Position numbers and translations under genes: made by a program
The notes under the pieces: generated by a model
What the model saw: the letters and a program-made list of their open reading frames with translations, nothing else
Told to the model about the DNA's origin: nothing
Databases searched by the model: none
In this document: positions 8,563 through 17,103 of the stretch, piece by piece
Layout: the number at the start of each line of letters is the position of its first letter
How positions within the stretch are numbered: position 1 is the first letter of the stretch
Assembly (NCBI GenBank): GCA_036490515.1
Contig: DASXDU010000042.1
Coordinates: forward strand, 310,001 to 374,000
Length of the DNA: 64,000 nucleotides
Origin: Palsa-1150 sp036490515
Lineage (GTDB): Bacteria; Myxococcota_A; Polyangia; Polyangiales; Polyangiaceae
Direction: 5' to 3'

Positions 8563-10512
8563 ATGACAGCATTCATCCCGAGGAATGCGCGTCGGCCCAC
8601 CATATGGGTCGTCGACGACAGTCCACTCGAGGCCGAGTACGTGCGCCGGTCGCTCGCAAGCGCGTACGACGTGGAGGTGTTCGCCGACGGCGCGTTCTTC
8701 ATCGAGCAGCTGACGGAGAAGGCGCCGCCCGACGCCGTCGTCCTCGACTGGGAGATGCCCGGCGTCGGTGGCCTCGAGATCTGCCAGCTCGTCCGGTCGA
8801 ACGAGGCGACGCAAGCTCTCCCGCTGCTCGTCCTCACCGTCCACCGGCAGACGGCGGACCTCGTTCGCTGCCTCGCTGCGGGGGCCGACGACTTCCTCTC
8901 GAAACCGTGCAATCCGGCCGAGCTCACCGCGCGCCTGGCGGCGCTCATGCGCACCAAGCAGATGCACGAGCGGCTCGAGGCGGCCGAGCGCGACATGCGC
9001 CAGCTGCTCATGCAGCTCCCGGACGCGGTGATCTCCGTCGCGCGTGACGGACGGGTCACCTTCGCCAACGTCGAGGCCGAGCGCATGCTCGGGACGAAGG
9101 CGACCGACGTCATCGAGCGTCCGCTGCGCGAGGTCCTGCCCGGCTTCCGCATCACGCTCGACCCCGTCGACGCGGACGACGCGGCCGGCTCGCTGCCCGA
9201 CCTCGTCCTCGGCGACCGCGTGTACGCGCCGGTCGTTCGCCGCATCGGCGGGGCGCTGGCGAGCGACACCACGTTCTCCTTCCGCGAGGTCACGGCCGAC
9301 CGCCGCCACGACGGGGAGCGCGCGCGTCTGCTCGAGGCGGAACGGTCGGCGCGCGCGCAGGCCGAGGCTGCGAACCTCGCGAAGGACGAGTTCCTCGCGG
9401 TGGTCTCGCACGAGCTCCGCACACCCCTCAACGCGATGCTCGGGTGGCTCCGCCTCCTCCGCGAGGGCTCGCTCGATCCGGCGAAGCGCGAGCGCGCGCT
9501 CGCCACGGTCGAACGCAACGCCGTCGCCCAGCAGAAGCTCATCGAGGACATCCTCGACGTCACGCGCATCATTTCGGGCAAGCTCACGATCGATCGCGTC
9601 GTCCTCGACCTCGGTCCGGTCGTTCGCGCCGCGGCCGAAGCGGTGCGGCCCGAGGCGGAGAAGAAGAACATCGCGTTCCACCTCGACGTCGAGGGCGCGC
9701 TCCCCGTCAGCGGCGACGCGGCGCGCCTCCAGCAGCTCGTGGCGAACCTGCTGACGAACGCCGTGAAGTTCACGCCGGGCGGCGGGGCCGTGACGGTAGA
9801 CGCGCTCGTCGACGGAGGAGTGGCCGTCGTGCGCGTCCTCGACACGGGCGTCGGCATCGAACCCGAGTTCCTGCCCCACGTGTTCGAGCGCTTCCGCCAG
9901 GCCGACTCGAGCACGACGCGCACGCAGGGGGGCCTCGGCCTCGGGCTCTCGATCGTGCGTCAGATCGCCGAGCTGCACGGTGGCACGATCGAGGCGCGGA
10001 GCCCGGGTCGGGCGAAGGGCGCGTCGTTCACGGTGCGCATTCCACTCGCGACGAGCGCGGCCGTCGCACGCGGGCCTGGGGCACCGGCCACGTCGCCGGA
10101 AGTGCCGCCGCAGTCGTCGAAGGCGCTCGAGGGCGTGTCGGTCCTCGTCGTCGACGACCAGAGCGACTCGCGCGAGTTCGCGGTCGAGGTCCTCGCGGCG
10201 CACGGCGCGCGCGCCGTCGCGGTCACGTCCGTGAGCGAGGCGGTCGAGGCGCTCCAGGCCATGCGTCCCGACGTCGTCGTGTCCGACATCGGGATGCCCG
10301 AGCAGGACGGCTTCGCGCTCGCCGAGCACCTGCGGGCGACCGACGCAGCGCGCGGCTCGCACCTGCCGGCGATCGCGCTCACGGCCTACGCCTCGCCGCA
10401 GGACCAGATGCGAGCGCTCGCTTCGGGCTTCGACGCCCACGTGCAGAAGCCCGTCGCGCCGGACGTGCTGGTGCTCGCCGTGTCGAGCCTCGTGCGTCGC
10501 GCCCGCAAGTAG
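8563..10512 (+). CDS. Hybrid histidine kinase REC-PAS-HisKA-HATPase-REC
   Basis: A 649-aa cytoplasmic signalling protein. An N-terminal receiver (Asp62 in VVLDWEMPG) is followed by a PAS-like region (about 145-245) and a short coiled coil. Then come HisKA with His283 in VVSHELRTPLNA, an HATPase domain with NLLTNAVKFT, DTGVGI and GGLGLGLSIV, and a C-terminal receiver (Asp575 in VVVSDIGMP). All key residues are present. The ATG at 8563 immediately precedes the first receiver; an upstream in-frame extension to 8479 shows no conserved character. It is divergent from the chemosensory operon, so a functional link is possible but unproven. Confidence 0.93.
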   Translation: MTAFIPRNARRPTIWVVDDSPLEAEYVRRSLASAYDVEVFADGAFFIEQLTEKAPPDAVVLDWEMPGVGGLEICQLVRSNEATQALPLLVLTVHRQTADLVRCLAAGADDFLSKPCNPAELTARLAALMRTKQMHERLEAAERDMRQLLMQLPDAVISVARDGRVTFANVEAERMLGTKATDVIERPLREVLPGFRITLDPVDADDAAGSLPDLVLGDRVYAPVVRRIGGALASDTTFSFREVTADRRHDGERARLLEAERSARAQAEAANLAKDEFLAVVSHELRTPLNAMLGWLRLLREGSLDPAKRERALATVERNAVAQQKLIEDILDVTRIISGKLTIDRVVLDLGPVVRAAAEAVRPEAEKKNIAFHLDVEGALPVSGDAARLQQLVANLLTNAVKFTPGGGAVTVDALVDGGVAVVRVLDTGVGIEPEFLPHVFERFRQADSSTTRTQGGLGLGLSIVRQIAELHGGTIEARSPGRAKGASFTVRIPLATSAAVARGPGAPATSPEVPPQSSKALEGVSVLVVDDQSDSREFAVEVLAAHGARAVAVTSVSEAVEALQAMRPDVVVSDIGMPEQDGFALAEHLRATDAARGSHLPAIALTAYASPQDQMRALASGFDAHVQKPVAPDVLVLAVSSLVRRARK

Positions 10513-10644
10513 CGGCCAAACACCAGGGCCGCGACGAGAAGTGAAACGCGCGCGCGTACGGGACGTAGAGCGGCGTAGGCTTGGTGCTCAGGGCGCAGAT
10601 GGCGCAGAGCGAGGCCGAGAGATCGTCGACAAGGCCGCGAGCCG

Positions 10645-11088
10645 TTACATCCGCGGCGGCAAGTCGAAGGGGTGAGGGGCGGTCTTCGGGCGGTCGGCTT
10701 CCCCCCGGCCGGCACTCCCGTAGAAGAGAAACCAGAGGCCCACGTCGAGGACGAGCCAGGCGGCTCCCGCGACGGCGAGCGTCATCGCGGGGACCCAGCG
10801 CGTCGCAGTCAGCGCGACCACTCCGCCGAATGCGGCGAGGCCCACGCTTCCCAGCCGGCCGCCGCGTGCGTCGTCGGTCGCCTTTGCGCGTCCGTCGTGC
10901 CTCTTCACGAGCGTCAAGCTCGCCGGCAGGATCGCGGGGAAGGCGAGGAAGAGGCCCCCGACGGTCGGCCCGCAAGCGTGGGTCACGAGCCCCGTGCACG
11001 CCGTGATGGCGCCTCCGAACAGGAAGCGGACTGCGTACTCCCAGGCCTTGCCTCCGTTGACGCCGCCGAGGTCGAGCGACGGCGTCAT
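10645..11088 (-). CDS. DUF3147-like integral membrane protein, copy 2
   Basis: A 147-aa membrane protein with about four hydrophobic segments, beginning MTPSLDLGGVNGGKAWEY. It has the same pattern as its upstream neighbour: a conserved FLFGGAIT start, a GPTVGGLFLAFPAILPASLTL loop-helix region and a basic loop (VKRHDGRAK). It starts in ATGA overlap with the end of the 119-aa paralogue, so the two are one operon and probably form a complex. DUF3147 has no known function; the family call is from pattern memory. Confidence 0.7.
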   Translation of the reverse strand: MTPSLDLGGVNGGKAWEYAVRFLFGGAITACTGLVTHACGPTVGGLFLAFPAILPASLTLVKRHDGRAKATDDARGGRLGSVGLAAFGGVVALTATRWVPAMTLAVAGAAWLVLDVGLWFLFYGSAGRGEADRPKTAPHPFDLPPRM

Positions 11089-11444
11089 CCGAGGACGCCG
11101 GCCCCTTCCGCGCTGCGCAGGAGGCCGAATGCCACTGCGAACCAGGCGAGCCAAGCGAGACCCGCCGAGAGCCAGACGGGCCAGCCCTCGCGCTTCGTGC
11201 ACGCCACGCAGAGGGCGGCATAGGCCAGGAACGCGGCCGCACCGAGCACCATGGGCACGCCCTCCGCCTGGACCTCGTTCGCGTGGCCCTTGCCGAACGT
11301 CAGCGCCAGGGTCGCGAGCGCAACGGAGGGCGCCGAGCCGAACAGGCCGGCGAAGGTCTTCGGGTGGACGATCTCTCCGAGGACGGCGAACGCGGAGACG
11401 ATCGCGCCGCCGACGAGGAAACGGATGAGAACGTCTGTCCACAT
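11085..11444 (-). CDS. DUF3147-like integral membrane protein, copy 1
   Basis: A 119-aa membrane protein, MWTDVLIRFLVGGAIV at the N-terminus, with the family-like segment GEIVHPKTFAGLFGSAPSVA and three to four transmembrane helices. The start was placed at the ATG at 11444, because the 52 residues encoded upstream in the same frame are Arg-rich and unlike a membrane protein. It is first in a two-gene operon with a paralogue. Function unknown. Confidence 0.72.
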   Translation of the reverse strand: MWTDVLIRFLVGGAIVSAFAVLGEIVHPKTFAGLFGSAPSVALATLALTFGKGHANEVQAEGVPMVLGAAAFLAYAALCVACTKREGWPVWLSAGLAWLAWFAVAFGLLRSAEGAGVLG

Positions 11445-11815
11445 GGAGCCGTCGTTGCTGCGCCGAGGCTCGAAGCACGAGCTGAGCCAGCCGCTCAGGG
11501 CTCGCGCGCGCCACCCGCGGCGGCGGATCGAACGGGCAGCGGGTCGTCGTCGCCGCGCGGAGCCGTGCGCCGAGCGCCGCTCGCGAAGCGGCTTCGCCAC
11601 GAGGCTCTTGCAGCCCGCCTCGAGGCAGTCGAAACCTGCGTAGACGATGGGCGTCGCCTCGCCCGTGCCGCGACGCCCGCGACCGCGTGCGATCGCGTCG
11701 GCTCGCGAGCTCGCGAAGAGCCGCGAAGTTCGCGTGCTGGATCCCTCGTATCGCGTTCCTCGGACGAAACTTCCGCCGTCCCGCGAAGGCGCGGTCGTTG
11801 CTCTGCCGCGGGATC
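11445..11815. other. 371-bp divergent intergenic region
   Basis: Lies between the DUF3147-like operon (leftward) and the lysozyme-like lipoprotein (rightward). Open frames here are Arg-rich artefacts of high GC. A short hairpin GCGAAG-CGG-CTTCGC sits near 11583-11597. No convincing gene or binding site was recognised. Confidence 0.5.
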
Positions 11816-12913
11816 ATGCGCACCGCCGCTGCTCTCCGCCGCGCCCTCCTGGGAGTCGGGCTGGCCTCCATGGCCTTCCTCGTTGCGTGCGGCCCTGCGC
11901 CCGGCGAGTCCGTCGATCAGACGTCGGAGGCGGTGGGCTTCACCAACGACAAGGCGGCGTTCGACTACTTCCTCGGGAAAGGGCTCACGAACTACCAGGC
12001 CGCCGGCATCGTCGGGAACCTCGACCAGGAGTCGGGCGTCGACCCGACCGCCGTGGAGGCCGGCGGGCCGGGGCGAGGCATCGCGCAGTGGTCCGTCGGC
12101 GGCCGGTGGGACACGGACACCGACGACAACTGCACCTGGTACGCGGGCCAGCAAGGCCAGAGCGTCGACAGCCTGCAGCTCCAGCTCGACTTCATCTGGT
12201 ACGAGCTCACCACGTTCTCCGGCTACGGCCTCGCCGCGTTGAAGGCGAGCGCCAACGTCACCGACGCGACGGTCGCCTTCCAGAACGACTTCGAGGGATG
12301 CGGCACCTGCGACCAGTCGACGCGCATCGCCTACGCGCAGAGCGTCCTCTCGGAGTACGGCAACGACACGGTGGACGGCGGCGGCTCGGAGACCGACGCG
12401 GGCTCGGGCGCCACCCCGTGCACGGTGCCCGGTCTGGGAACGGGTGTGTGCATCCTCACGACCGACTGCGCAGCCATGCCCGGCCACACGTCCACGCCGA
12501 ACTACTGCCCGGGGGCCGCCGACGTCCAGTGCTGCACCGGGCCCGAGGATGCGGGCTCGAGCTCGGGCAGCAGCGAGGGCGGGACAGGCCAGAGCGACGC
12601 GGGCGGAAGCTCGTCGAGCGGTTCGTCGGGTTCGTCCAGCGGAACCTCGAGCGGCAGCTCGAGCGGCACGTCGAGCGGGGGAGGGTCCAGCGGTGCTGGG
12701 TCGAGCGGCAGCGGGTCGAGCAGCGGCAGCGGCGAATCGTCCGGGGGCGCGACGGGGACCTCGTCGGGCAGCTCCGGCGCGTCAGGAGAGGGCGCGTTCT
12801 CGCCGCACGCCGGCTCGGGGTGCTCGGTGGCGCCGGCACGATCGAGCGGTTCGCTCGCGGGCTTCGCGCTCCTGGGCCTCGTCGGCGTCGCCTGGCGACG
12901 CAAGAGGGGGTGA
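11816..12913 (+). CDS. Lysozyme-like lipoprotein with Ser-rich linker and MYXO-CTERM end
   Basis: A 365-aa exported protein. A signal peptide ends in the lipobox LVAC (Cys about 24). Residues about 40-180 resemble phage-tail lysozyme domains (FDYFLGKGLTNYQAAGIVGN, then LDQESGVDP, with the likely catalytic Glu and the GIAQWS motif). A short Cys-containing module follows (CTVPGLGTGVCILTTDC), then a Ser/Gly linker of about 90 residues. The end has MYXO-CTERM form: a GSGCSVAP cysteine motif, a hydrophobic helix and a basic tail (WRRKRG). Peptidoglycan cleavage at the cell surface is inferred. Having both a lipobox and a C-terminal sorting signal is odd. ATG 11816 was chosen for the signal peptide. 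Confidence 0.82.
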   Translation: MRTAAALRRALLGVGLASMAFLVACGPAPGESVDQTSEAVGFTNDKAAFDYFLGKGLTNYQAAGIVGNLDQESGVDPTAVEAGGPGRGIAQWSVGGRWDTDTDDNCTWYAGQQGQSVDSLQLQLDFIWYELTTFSGYGLAALKASANVTDATVAFQNDFEGCGTCDQSTRIAYAQSVLSEYGNDTVDGGGSETDAGSGATPCTVPGLGTGVCILTTDCAAMPGHTSTPNYCPGAADVQCCTGPEDAGSSSGSSEGGTGQSDAGGSSSSGSSGSSSGTSSGSSSGTSSGGGSSGAGSSGSGSSSGSGESSGGATGTSSGSSGASGEGAFSPHAGSGCSVAPARSSGSLAGFALLGLVGVAWRRKRG

Positions 12914-13033
12914 GGTCGCCCCCGTCGCCGGCGGCGCAGCCGCGGGGACCGGAGGGACGTTCCGAGTCCGCTCCACCCGACGTTTGCTACGACGGCGACT
13001 GCAACGTCGCCTACGCTGGACGAGAGCTCCCGC

Positions 13034-13303
13034 TCACCCCAGCGCGTCGAGCGCCTGCTGGCATTGCTCGACGGTGGCGCGCGAGTCGAGCGTGTCGCCG
13101 CGGCGGACGTCGATGCGCGCTCCGGGCATCGGCAGCACGTGCCGCAGCGTCTTGCCGACGGTGACCGCGCGCGAGCAGCTCACCTGGAGCGGGACGATCG
13201 CCGCGTCGCAGGCGCGTGCGGCTCGCGAGGAGAAAGGGCTCGAGGAGGGGAGACGTCGTCGCCACGGGGCCGTCCCGATAGCTCGACGTCGCCGCCGTCG
13301 CAC
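13034..13303 (-). CDS. Doubtful small ORF
   Basis: A possible 89-aa product with a GTG start, 45 bp downstream of the 286-aa unknown gene. The N-terminus is a poly-Arg artefact-like stretch; the second half (CDAAIVPLQVSCSRAV, LDSRATVEQCQQALDALG) has a more natural composition. No family is recognised. It may be a decayed gene or non-coding. It is the only candidate in the 435-bp gap 12914-13348. Confidence 0.25.
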   Translation of the reverse strand: MRRRRRRAIGTAPWRRRLPSSSPFSSRAARACDAAIVPLQVSCSRAVTVGKTLRHVLPMPGARIDVRRGDTLDSRATVEQCQQALDALG

Positions 13304-13348
13304 CCCGGACCCGCTGCGCGGGTACCTCCCCGGAGCGGATTGCCGGCG

Positions 13349-14209
13349 TCAACGAAACTCCGCCGTGCGGCCGCAGCCTCCGTTGGCGTAGACGACCGCG
13401 TGCGCCTCGTCGGGACCGAGGTCGGCGACGAGCCGCGTCTCGGCCTCCCTGGCGACGCCCGTCAACGCGAGGAACGCGACTCCGACCGCGTCGTCGGCGG
13501 CGATCGTCGAGGGGTCCGCGAGACCTGCCCTCACGGCGCCGACGGAGCGCATCGCGCGATCGGTCGCAGCCCCATCGGCCGCGCGCGCGGCGTCGAGGAT
13601 GACCTGGGGACACGACTCGAGACCGAGGCGATCGGCGGTCGATGCGGTGCCGGCGGCGGCCGCGCACAGCGGCCGGATCTGCGACCAAGCGCTCTGGCGC
13701 GCGGCCGCGAACGCGCTCTGCACCGCCGGCACGTCCCGGGGCGCGAGGCCCAGGCGGTCGAGGAGCTCCGGAGCGGGCTCGAACGCGCCGCATGGGAGGA
13801 AGTACCGGACGGTGCCCGTACTCGCCATCTGCTTCCAGTCGTCCGGTGACGGCTCGCGCCGCGCCATCCGACGCGCGCGCGCTGCCTGGCTCGCGTCCAC
13901 CTCGGACTCCCGGTCCCGCTCCATGCGCGCTTCGTCGTCCTGCAGGGCGGTCAACTTCTGCGAGCACGCGCGGAGGCTCGCCACGAGGTTCGCGTTCGCC
14001 TCCATCGCCGGGTCGTCGACCGGTGAATCGCCGTCCGAGCGGCCGGTCTCTGCGGCGGCCTGGACGCCCTGTGACGCGGTCGCGTGACGCGGGGCCCAGA
14101 GAAAGGCGGAGAAGCACGCACCGGTGCACGCCGCGCCGAGGAGGGCGCCGATCAGCGCGAACAGCGCATCTCGCCGGAGGGCACCAGCCTCTTCGTGCTG
14201 CGGGGTCAT
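13349..14209 (-). CDS. Unknown protein with one N-terminal membrane anchor
   Basis: A 286-aa protein, MTPQHEEAGALRRD followed by one hydrophobic segment (FALIGALLGAACTGACFSAFLW, about 15-36). The remainder is probably periplasmic, with a charged helical region around 75-125 and a C-terminal half rich in Ala and paired Cys (LPCGAFEP, RPLCAAAAG, LESCPQ, NGGCG). No domain is recognised. The start was set at ATG 14209 next to the membrane helix; the long upstream in-frame extension is not hydrophobic-anchor-like. It is divergent from the Ser/Thr kinase at 14448. Confidence 0.65.
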   Translation of the reverse strand: MTPQHEEAGALRRDALFALIGALLGAACTGACFSAFLWAPRHATASQGVQAAAETGRSDGDSPVDDPAMEANANLVASLRACSQKLTALQDDEARMERDRESEVDASQAARARRMARREPSPDDWKQMASTGTVRYFLPCGAFEPAPELLDRLGLAPRDVPAVQSAFAAARQSAWSQIRPLCAAAAGTASTADRLGLESCPQVILDAARAADGAATDRAMRSVGAVRAGLADPSTIAADDAVGVAFLALTGVAREAETRLVADLGPDEAHAVVYANGGCGRTAEFR

Positions 14210-14447
14210 CGTGCGACCGAAGGGAGTGTGCGCCGCGCTCCGGGCGATGTCCGCGCCTCCCGTCGGCAAAGAACCGCAGCCCGTCGGCGGCGCGGCGCAT
14301 GAGCGTGCCTTTTCGCATTCTCGCCCCTCGTACACCGCTCGAAACGCGATCGTGCCACGCCGAGCGCCGGGCCCGACATCGGTCCAATACGGGAATCCAG
14401 CGAGATCCCGGTAGAGGCGCCGCTCTTGCAAATGGGCAAACGTCGCC

Positions 14448-15593
14448 ATGAACGAGGCCTTGGCCGGTACGAGCAAGCCCGACGATTCCGCGGACCCTTC
14501 GAGCGCATTCGGCGCCCTTGGTCCGTCGGACGCCCCGGACGGTCCGGAAGGACCCTCCGCTTCGGAGGTGTCGATCGACGTCGAGCTCGTCGCACCGTCG
14601 ATGCCGCCGGCGCTCCCGTCGAAGCCGCCGGGACGGCGCGAGCCATCGCGTCCGTCGCGGCCCGAGCTCGCCGCCGGCTCGCTCCTGGGGGGTATCTATC
14701 GTCTCACGCGGAAGCTGGGGGCGGGCGGCATGGGCGAGGTCTGGGCCGCCGAGCACGTGCGGCTGCGCAAGACGGTGGCGATCAAGGTCCTCCTGCCGCA
14801 CGCGCAGACCGAGCCCGAGATCGTCGCGCGCTTCGAGAGGGAGGCGGTCTTGCTCGCGCGCGTGGAGGGCGATCACGCGCCGTACCTCCTCGACTTCCTC
14901 ACCGACGACGTCTACGGGTCGGCGCTCGTGACGGAGCTCGTGAACGGCGAGTCGCTGGCCGACGTTCTCGAGCGACCCGTCTCGGTGGAGGAGGCGCTGG
15001 AGCTCGGCATCGAGGTCGCCGAGGCGCTCGCGTGCCTGCACCGCGCAGGCGTGGTGCATCGCGATCTCAAGCCGAGCAACGTCATCCTGCGCCGCGGCGC
15101 CGACGGCGTTCGTCGCGCGACCATCCTCGACCTCGGCGTGAGCTGCCTCGCCGCGGAGAATGACGACGCCGCCATCGCCGACCTCACCGGCGCGGACAGG
15201 GTCGTCGGGACCATGGAGTACATGGCGCCCGAGCAGATCGTCTGCTGCGGGAGGGTCACGCCGGCAGCGGACCTCTACTCGCTCGGAGCGATGCTCTTTC
15301 GCGCGATCACGGGAGCGCCCGTCTTCGGTCCTGGGCTCGATCGGTTCGATCTCGTTCACCTGAAGCTCACGAAGGAGGCGCCGGCGCTGCCCACGGCGCG
15401 CACGGACCCGAGAGCGCACGGGCTCGCGGCGGTCGTGGCCGGGGCGCTCGCGCGCAAGCCGGACGAGCGAGTCGCCTCCGCGGAATCGCTGCGCGAGGCT
15501 CTCGTCGGCGTGAAGGAGCTCGACGACGTAGCGTCCGACGTCCGCACGTCCGGTACGCGCCTCATCGAAGAAGCTCCTTCCGCGGCGGCGTGA
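14448..15593 (+). CDS. Eukaryote-like Ser/Thr protein kinase
   Basis: A 381-aa cytoplasmic kinase. A Pro/Ser-rich N-terminal 80 residues precede a Hanks-type kinase domain (about 84-360). The domain has glycine loop GAGGMGEVW, Lys113 in AIKVLL, catalytic HRDLKPSN (Asp206), metal-binding DLG in place of DFG (Asp228) and EYMAPEQ. The DLG variant is conservative and activity is expected. It has no membrane helix and no sensor domain, so it is probably a soluble relay kinase. It ends 25 bp from the convergent response regulator gene. Confidence 0.92.
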   Translation: MNEALAGTSKPDDSADPSSAFGALGPSDAPDGPEGPSASEVSIDVELVAPSMPPALPSKPPGRREPSRPSRPELAAGSLLGGIYRLTRKLGAGGMGEVWAAEHVRLRKTVAIKVLLPHAQTEPEIVARFEREAVLLARVEGDHAPYLLDFLTDDVYGSALVTELVNGESLADVLERPVSVEEALELGIEVAEALACLHRAGVVHRDLKPSNVILRRGADGVRRATILDLGVSCLAAENDDAAIADLTGADRVVGTMEYMAPEQIVCCGRVTPAADLYSLGAMLFRAITGAPVFGPGLDRFDLVHLKLTKEAPALPTARTDPRAHGLAAVVAGALARKPDERVASAESLREALVGVKELDDVASDVRTSGTRLIEEAPSAAA

Positions 15594-15617
15594 GCCCCGG
15601 TTCACGTGCCCGACGGC

Positions 15618-16223
15618 TCACGCGTCCGACGGTCGGTCCACGGTGAGCGCGAGCGACGAGCCGCAGTGGCAGTTCCGGATCTCCGTGTCGCCCATCGGGC
15701 CGCAGTAGGGGAGGGCCGACCACTGGGCGATCGTGTACGCCTTGCCGCAGGCGCAGGTCTTCACGATGGGCATGTCGCGCCGCTGGCAGTACGCGTCGAT
15801 CATCTCGCCGAGGACGAACGGGTTGAACGGCTTGCAGAGAAACGCGTCGCAGCCCGCCTCGAAGGCGGCGTCGAAGTAGCGCTGGTCCCCGTAGGCCGTC
15901 ATGACGACGATGAAGACGTCCTTGCGATCGGCCTTGATGGCGCGCGTGGACTCGATGCCGTCCATCTCGGGCATGGCGACGTCCATGAGGATGACGTCGG
16001 GGCGATAGCGCTGGTCGGCGAGGACGGCCTCGCGGCCGTTGGAGCAGGCGAGCGTGCGATGACCGAGCTGGCCGACCGCCACGCAGTGCATCTCGCGCAT
16101 GTCGCTGTCGTCGTCGACCACGAGGACGAGGAGGGACCGGCGCCCGGCACGAGGATCGTCCCCTGCGCGAAGGGTGGGCGCCTCGTGTGCGTCGAAGGCG
16201 CTGTCGGGGATCGATGCCATCAT
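15618..16223 (-). CDS. Response regulator with C-terminal cysteine (zinc-ribbon-like) module
   Basis: A 201-aa protein. The receiver domain (about 32-148) has phosphoacceptor Asp81 in ILMDVAMPEMDG and Lys131 in LCKPFNP. After it, about 50 residues carry TCACGKAYT, LPYCG and NCHCGSS, that is Cys157, 159, 174, 185 and 187, suggesting a small metal-binding module instead of a DNA-binding domain. The start was taken as the double ATG at 16223. It is divergent from a second response regulator at 16538. The output mechanism is unknown. Confidence 0.85.
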   Translation of the reverse strand: MMASIPDSAFDAHEAPTLRAGDDPRAGRRSLLVLVVDDDSDMREMHCVAVGQLGHRTLACSNGREAVLADQRYRPDVILMDVAMPEMDGIESTRAIKADRKDVFIVVMTAYGDQRYFDAAFEAGCDAFLCKPFNPFVLGEMIDAYCQRRDMPIVKTCACGKAYTIAQWSALPYCGPMGDTEIRNCHCGSSLALTVDRPSDA

Positions 16224-16537
16224 CGTGGGGGGGGGTCCTCGTGCAGCCGCCGATGCGGAGCACGGCCCGTGCCCGCGAGGCCGTTCATCGCCGGAGAGAG
16301 AGGCTCGACCGTGGCGGAGTGACGCACCCCTTCCATGCGGCGCGGCGCGCACCGGAGGAGCACGCATCGAAGAAGTCTGCGACGTTGCCGCGCGTCGTGC
16401 TCTTGCGTAGCGCCTCGATCAAGGCCGCATGAGGGGCAGGCGATCACGTCGAGGCCATTTGTCACGTGGCAGCGTCCGCCGTCACCCAACGGGTTTCGCG
16501 GCGTCAACCCCTGAGATGCGCGTGCCTACCAGGCGGC
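16224..16537. other. 314-bp region between divergent response regulators
   Basis: No gene, hairpin or repeat was recognised. It must hold the promoters of both response regulator genes. The plus-strand frame is open from 16466, but that part lacks conserved character. Confidence 0.4.
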
Positions 16538-17077
16538 ATGTTCCGTGCTCCAGCCAGGCCCGGCGAGAGCCTCTTCCGTTCCATGTCCCGCGGTCGATCC
16601 CCCAGCAGAGTCCCCACGGCGGCGGCAGCGCCCGGCGGCAGGGTCCAGTCCGGCTCGGGCCCGTGGCGATTCGACATCACCGGTCCGCGCAAGCGGCCGA
16701 CGGTCCTGCTCGTGGATGACGACGAGGACGCGCGAAAGCTCCACGGCTGGTGCATGCGCGCTGCGGGCTGGATCGTCGAGGAGGCCGGCGACGGGCAGCA
16801 GGCGCTCCTCAAGGCCGTCGGCTGCGATCCCGACGTCATCGTCCTCGATCTGCGGATGCCGAGGATGGACGGCGTCGAGGTGCTGCGCCTGCTCCGGCAG
16901 AGCGCGAGCCTCTCGTTCGTGCCGGTCGTGCTCTGTACCGCGTGCACGGGCCACGGGATCGAGGATTCGGCGCGCGAGGCAGGGTGCGCTGCCTTCGTCG
17001 CCAAGCCGTGCGACCCCAACGAGCTGCGCATGGTCGTCGAGGGCGTGCTCTCGACGCAGATCGCCGGCGAGGGCTGA
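16538..17077 (+). CDS. Single-domain response regulator with N-terminal extension
   Basis: A 179-aa protein with a basic, Pro/Ser-rich N-terminal 50 residues, then a receiver domain (VLLVDDDEDARKLHG) with Asp104 in IVLDLRMPRMDG and Lys in FVAKPCDP. No output domain is present. The start is uncertain: ATG 16538 (preceded closely by AGGCGG) or ATG 16583; either leaves the receiver intact. It is convergent with the di-haem lipoprotein gene, 26 bp apart. Confidence 0.85.
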   Translation: MFRAPARPGESLFRSMSRGRSPSRVPTAAAAPGGRVQSGSGPWRFDITGPRKRPTVLLVDDDEDARKLHGWCMRAAGWIVEEAGDGQQALLKAVGCDPDVIVLDLRMPRMDGVEVLRLLRQSASLSFVPVVLCTACTGHGIEDSAREAGCAAFVAKPCDPNELRMVVEGVLSTQIAGEG

Positions 17078-17103
17078 GTCAGCGAACCTTTGCCGGGCGT
17101 GAT

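Noticed and set aside
12590..12780. DNA tandem repeat in the lysozyme-like gene
   Set aside because: It is codon-level low complexity of a Ser/Gly linker inside an intact reading frame.
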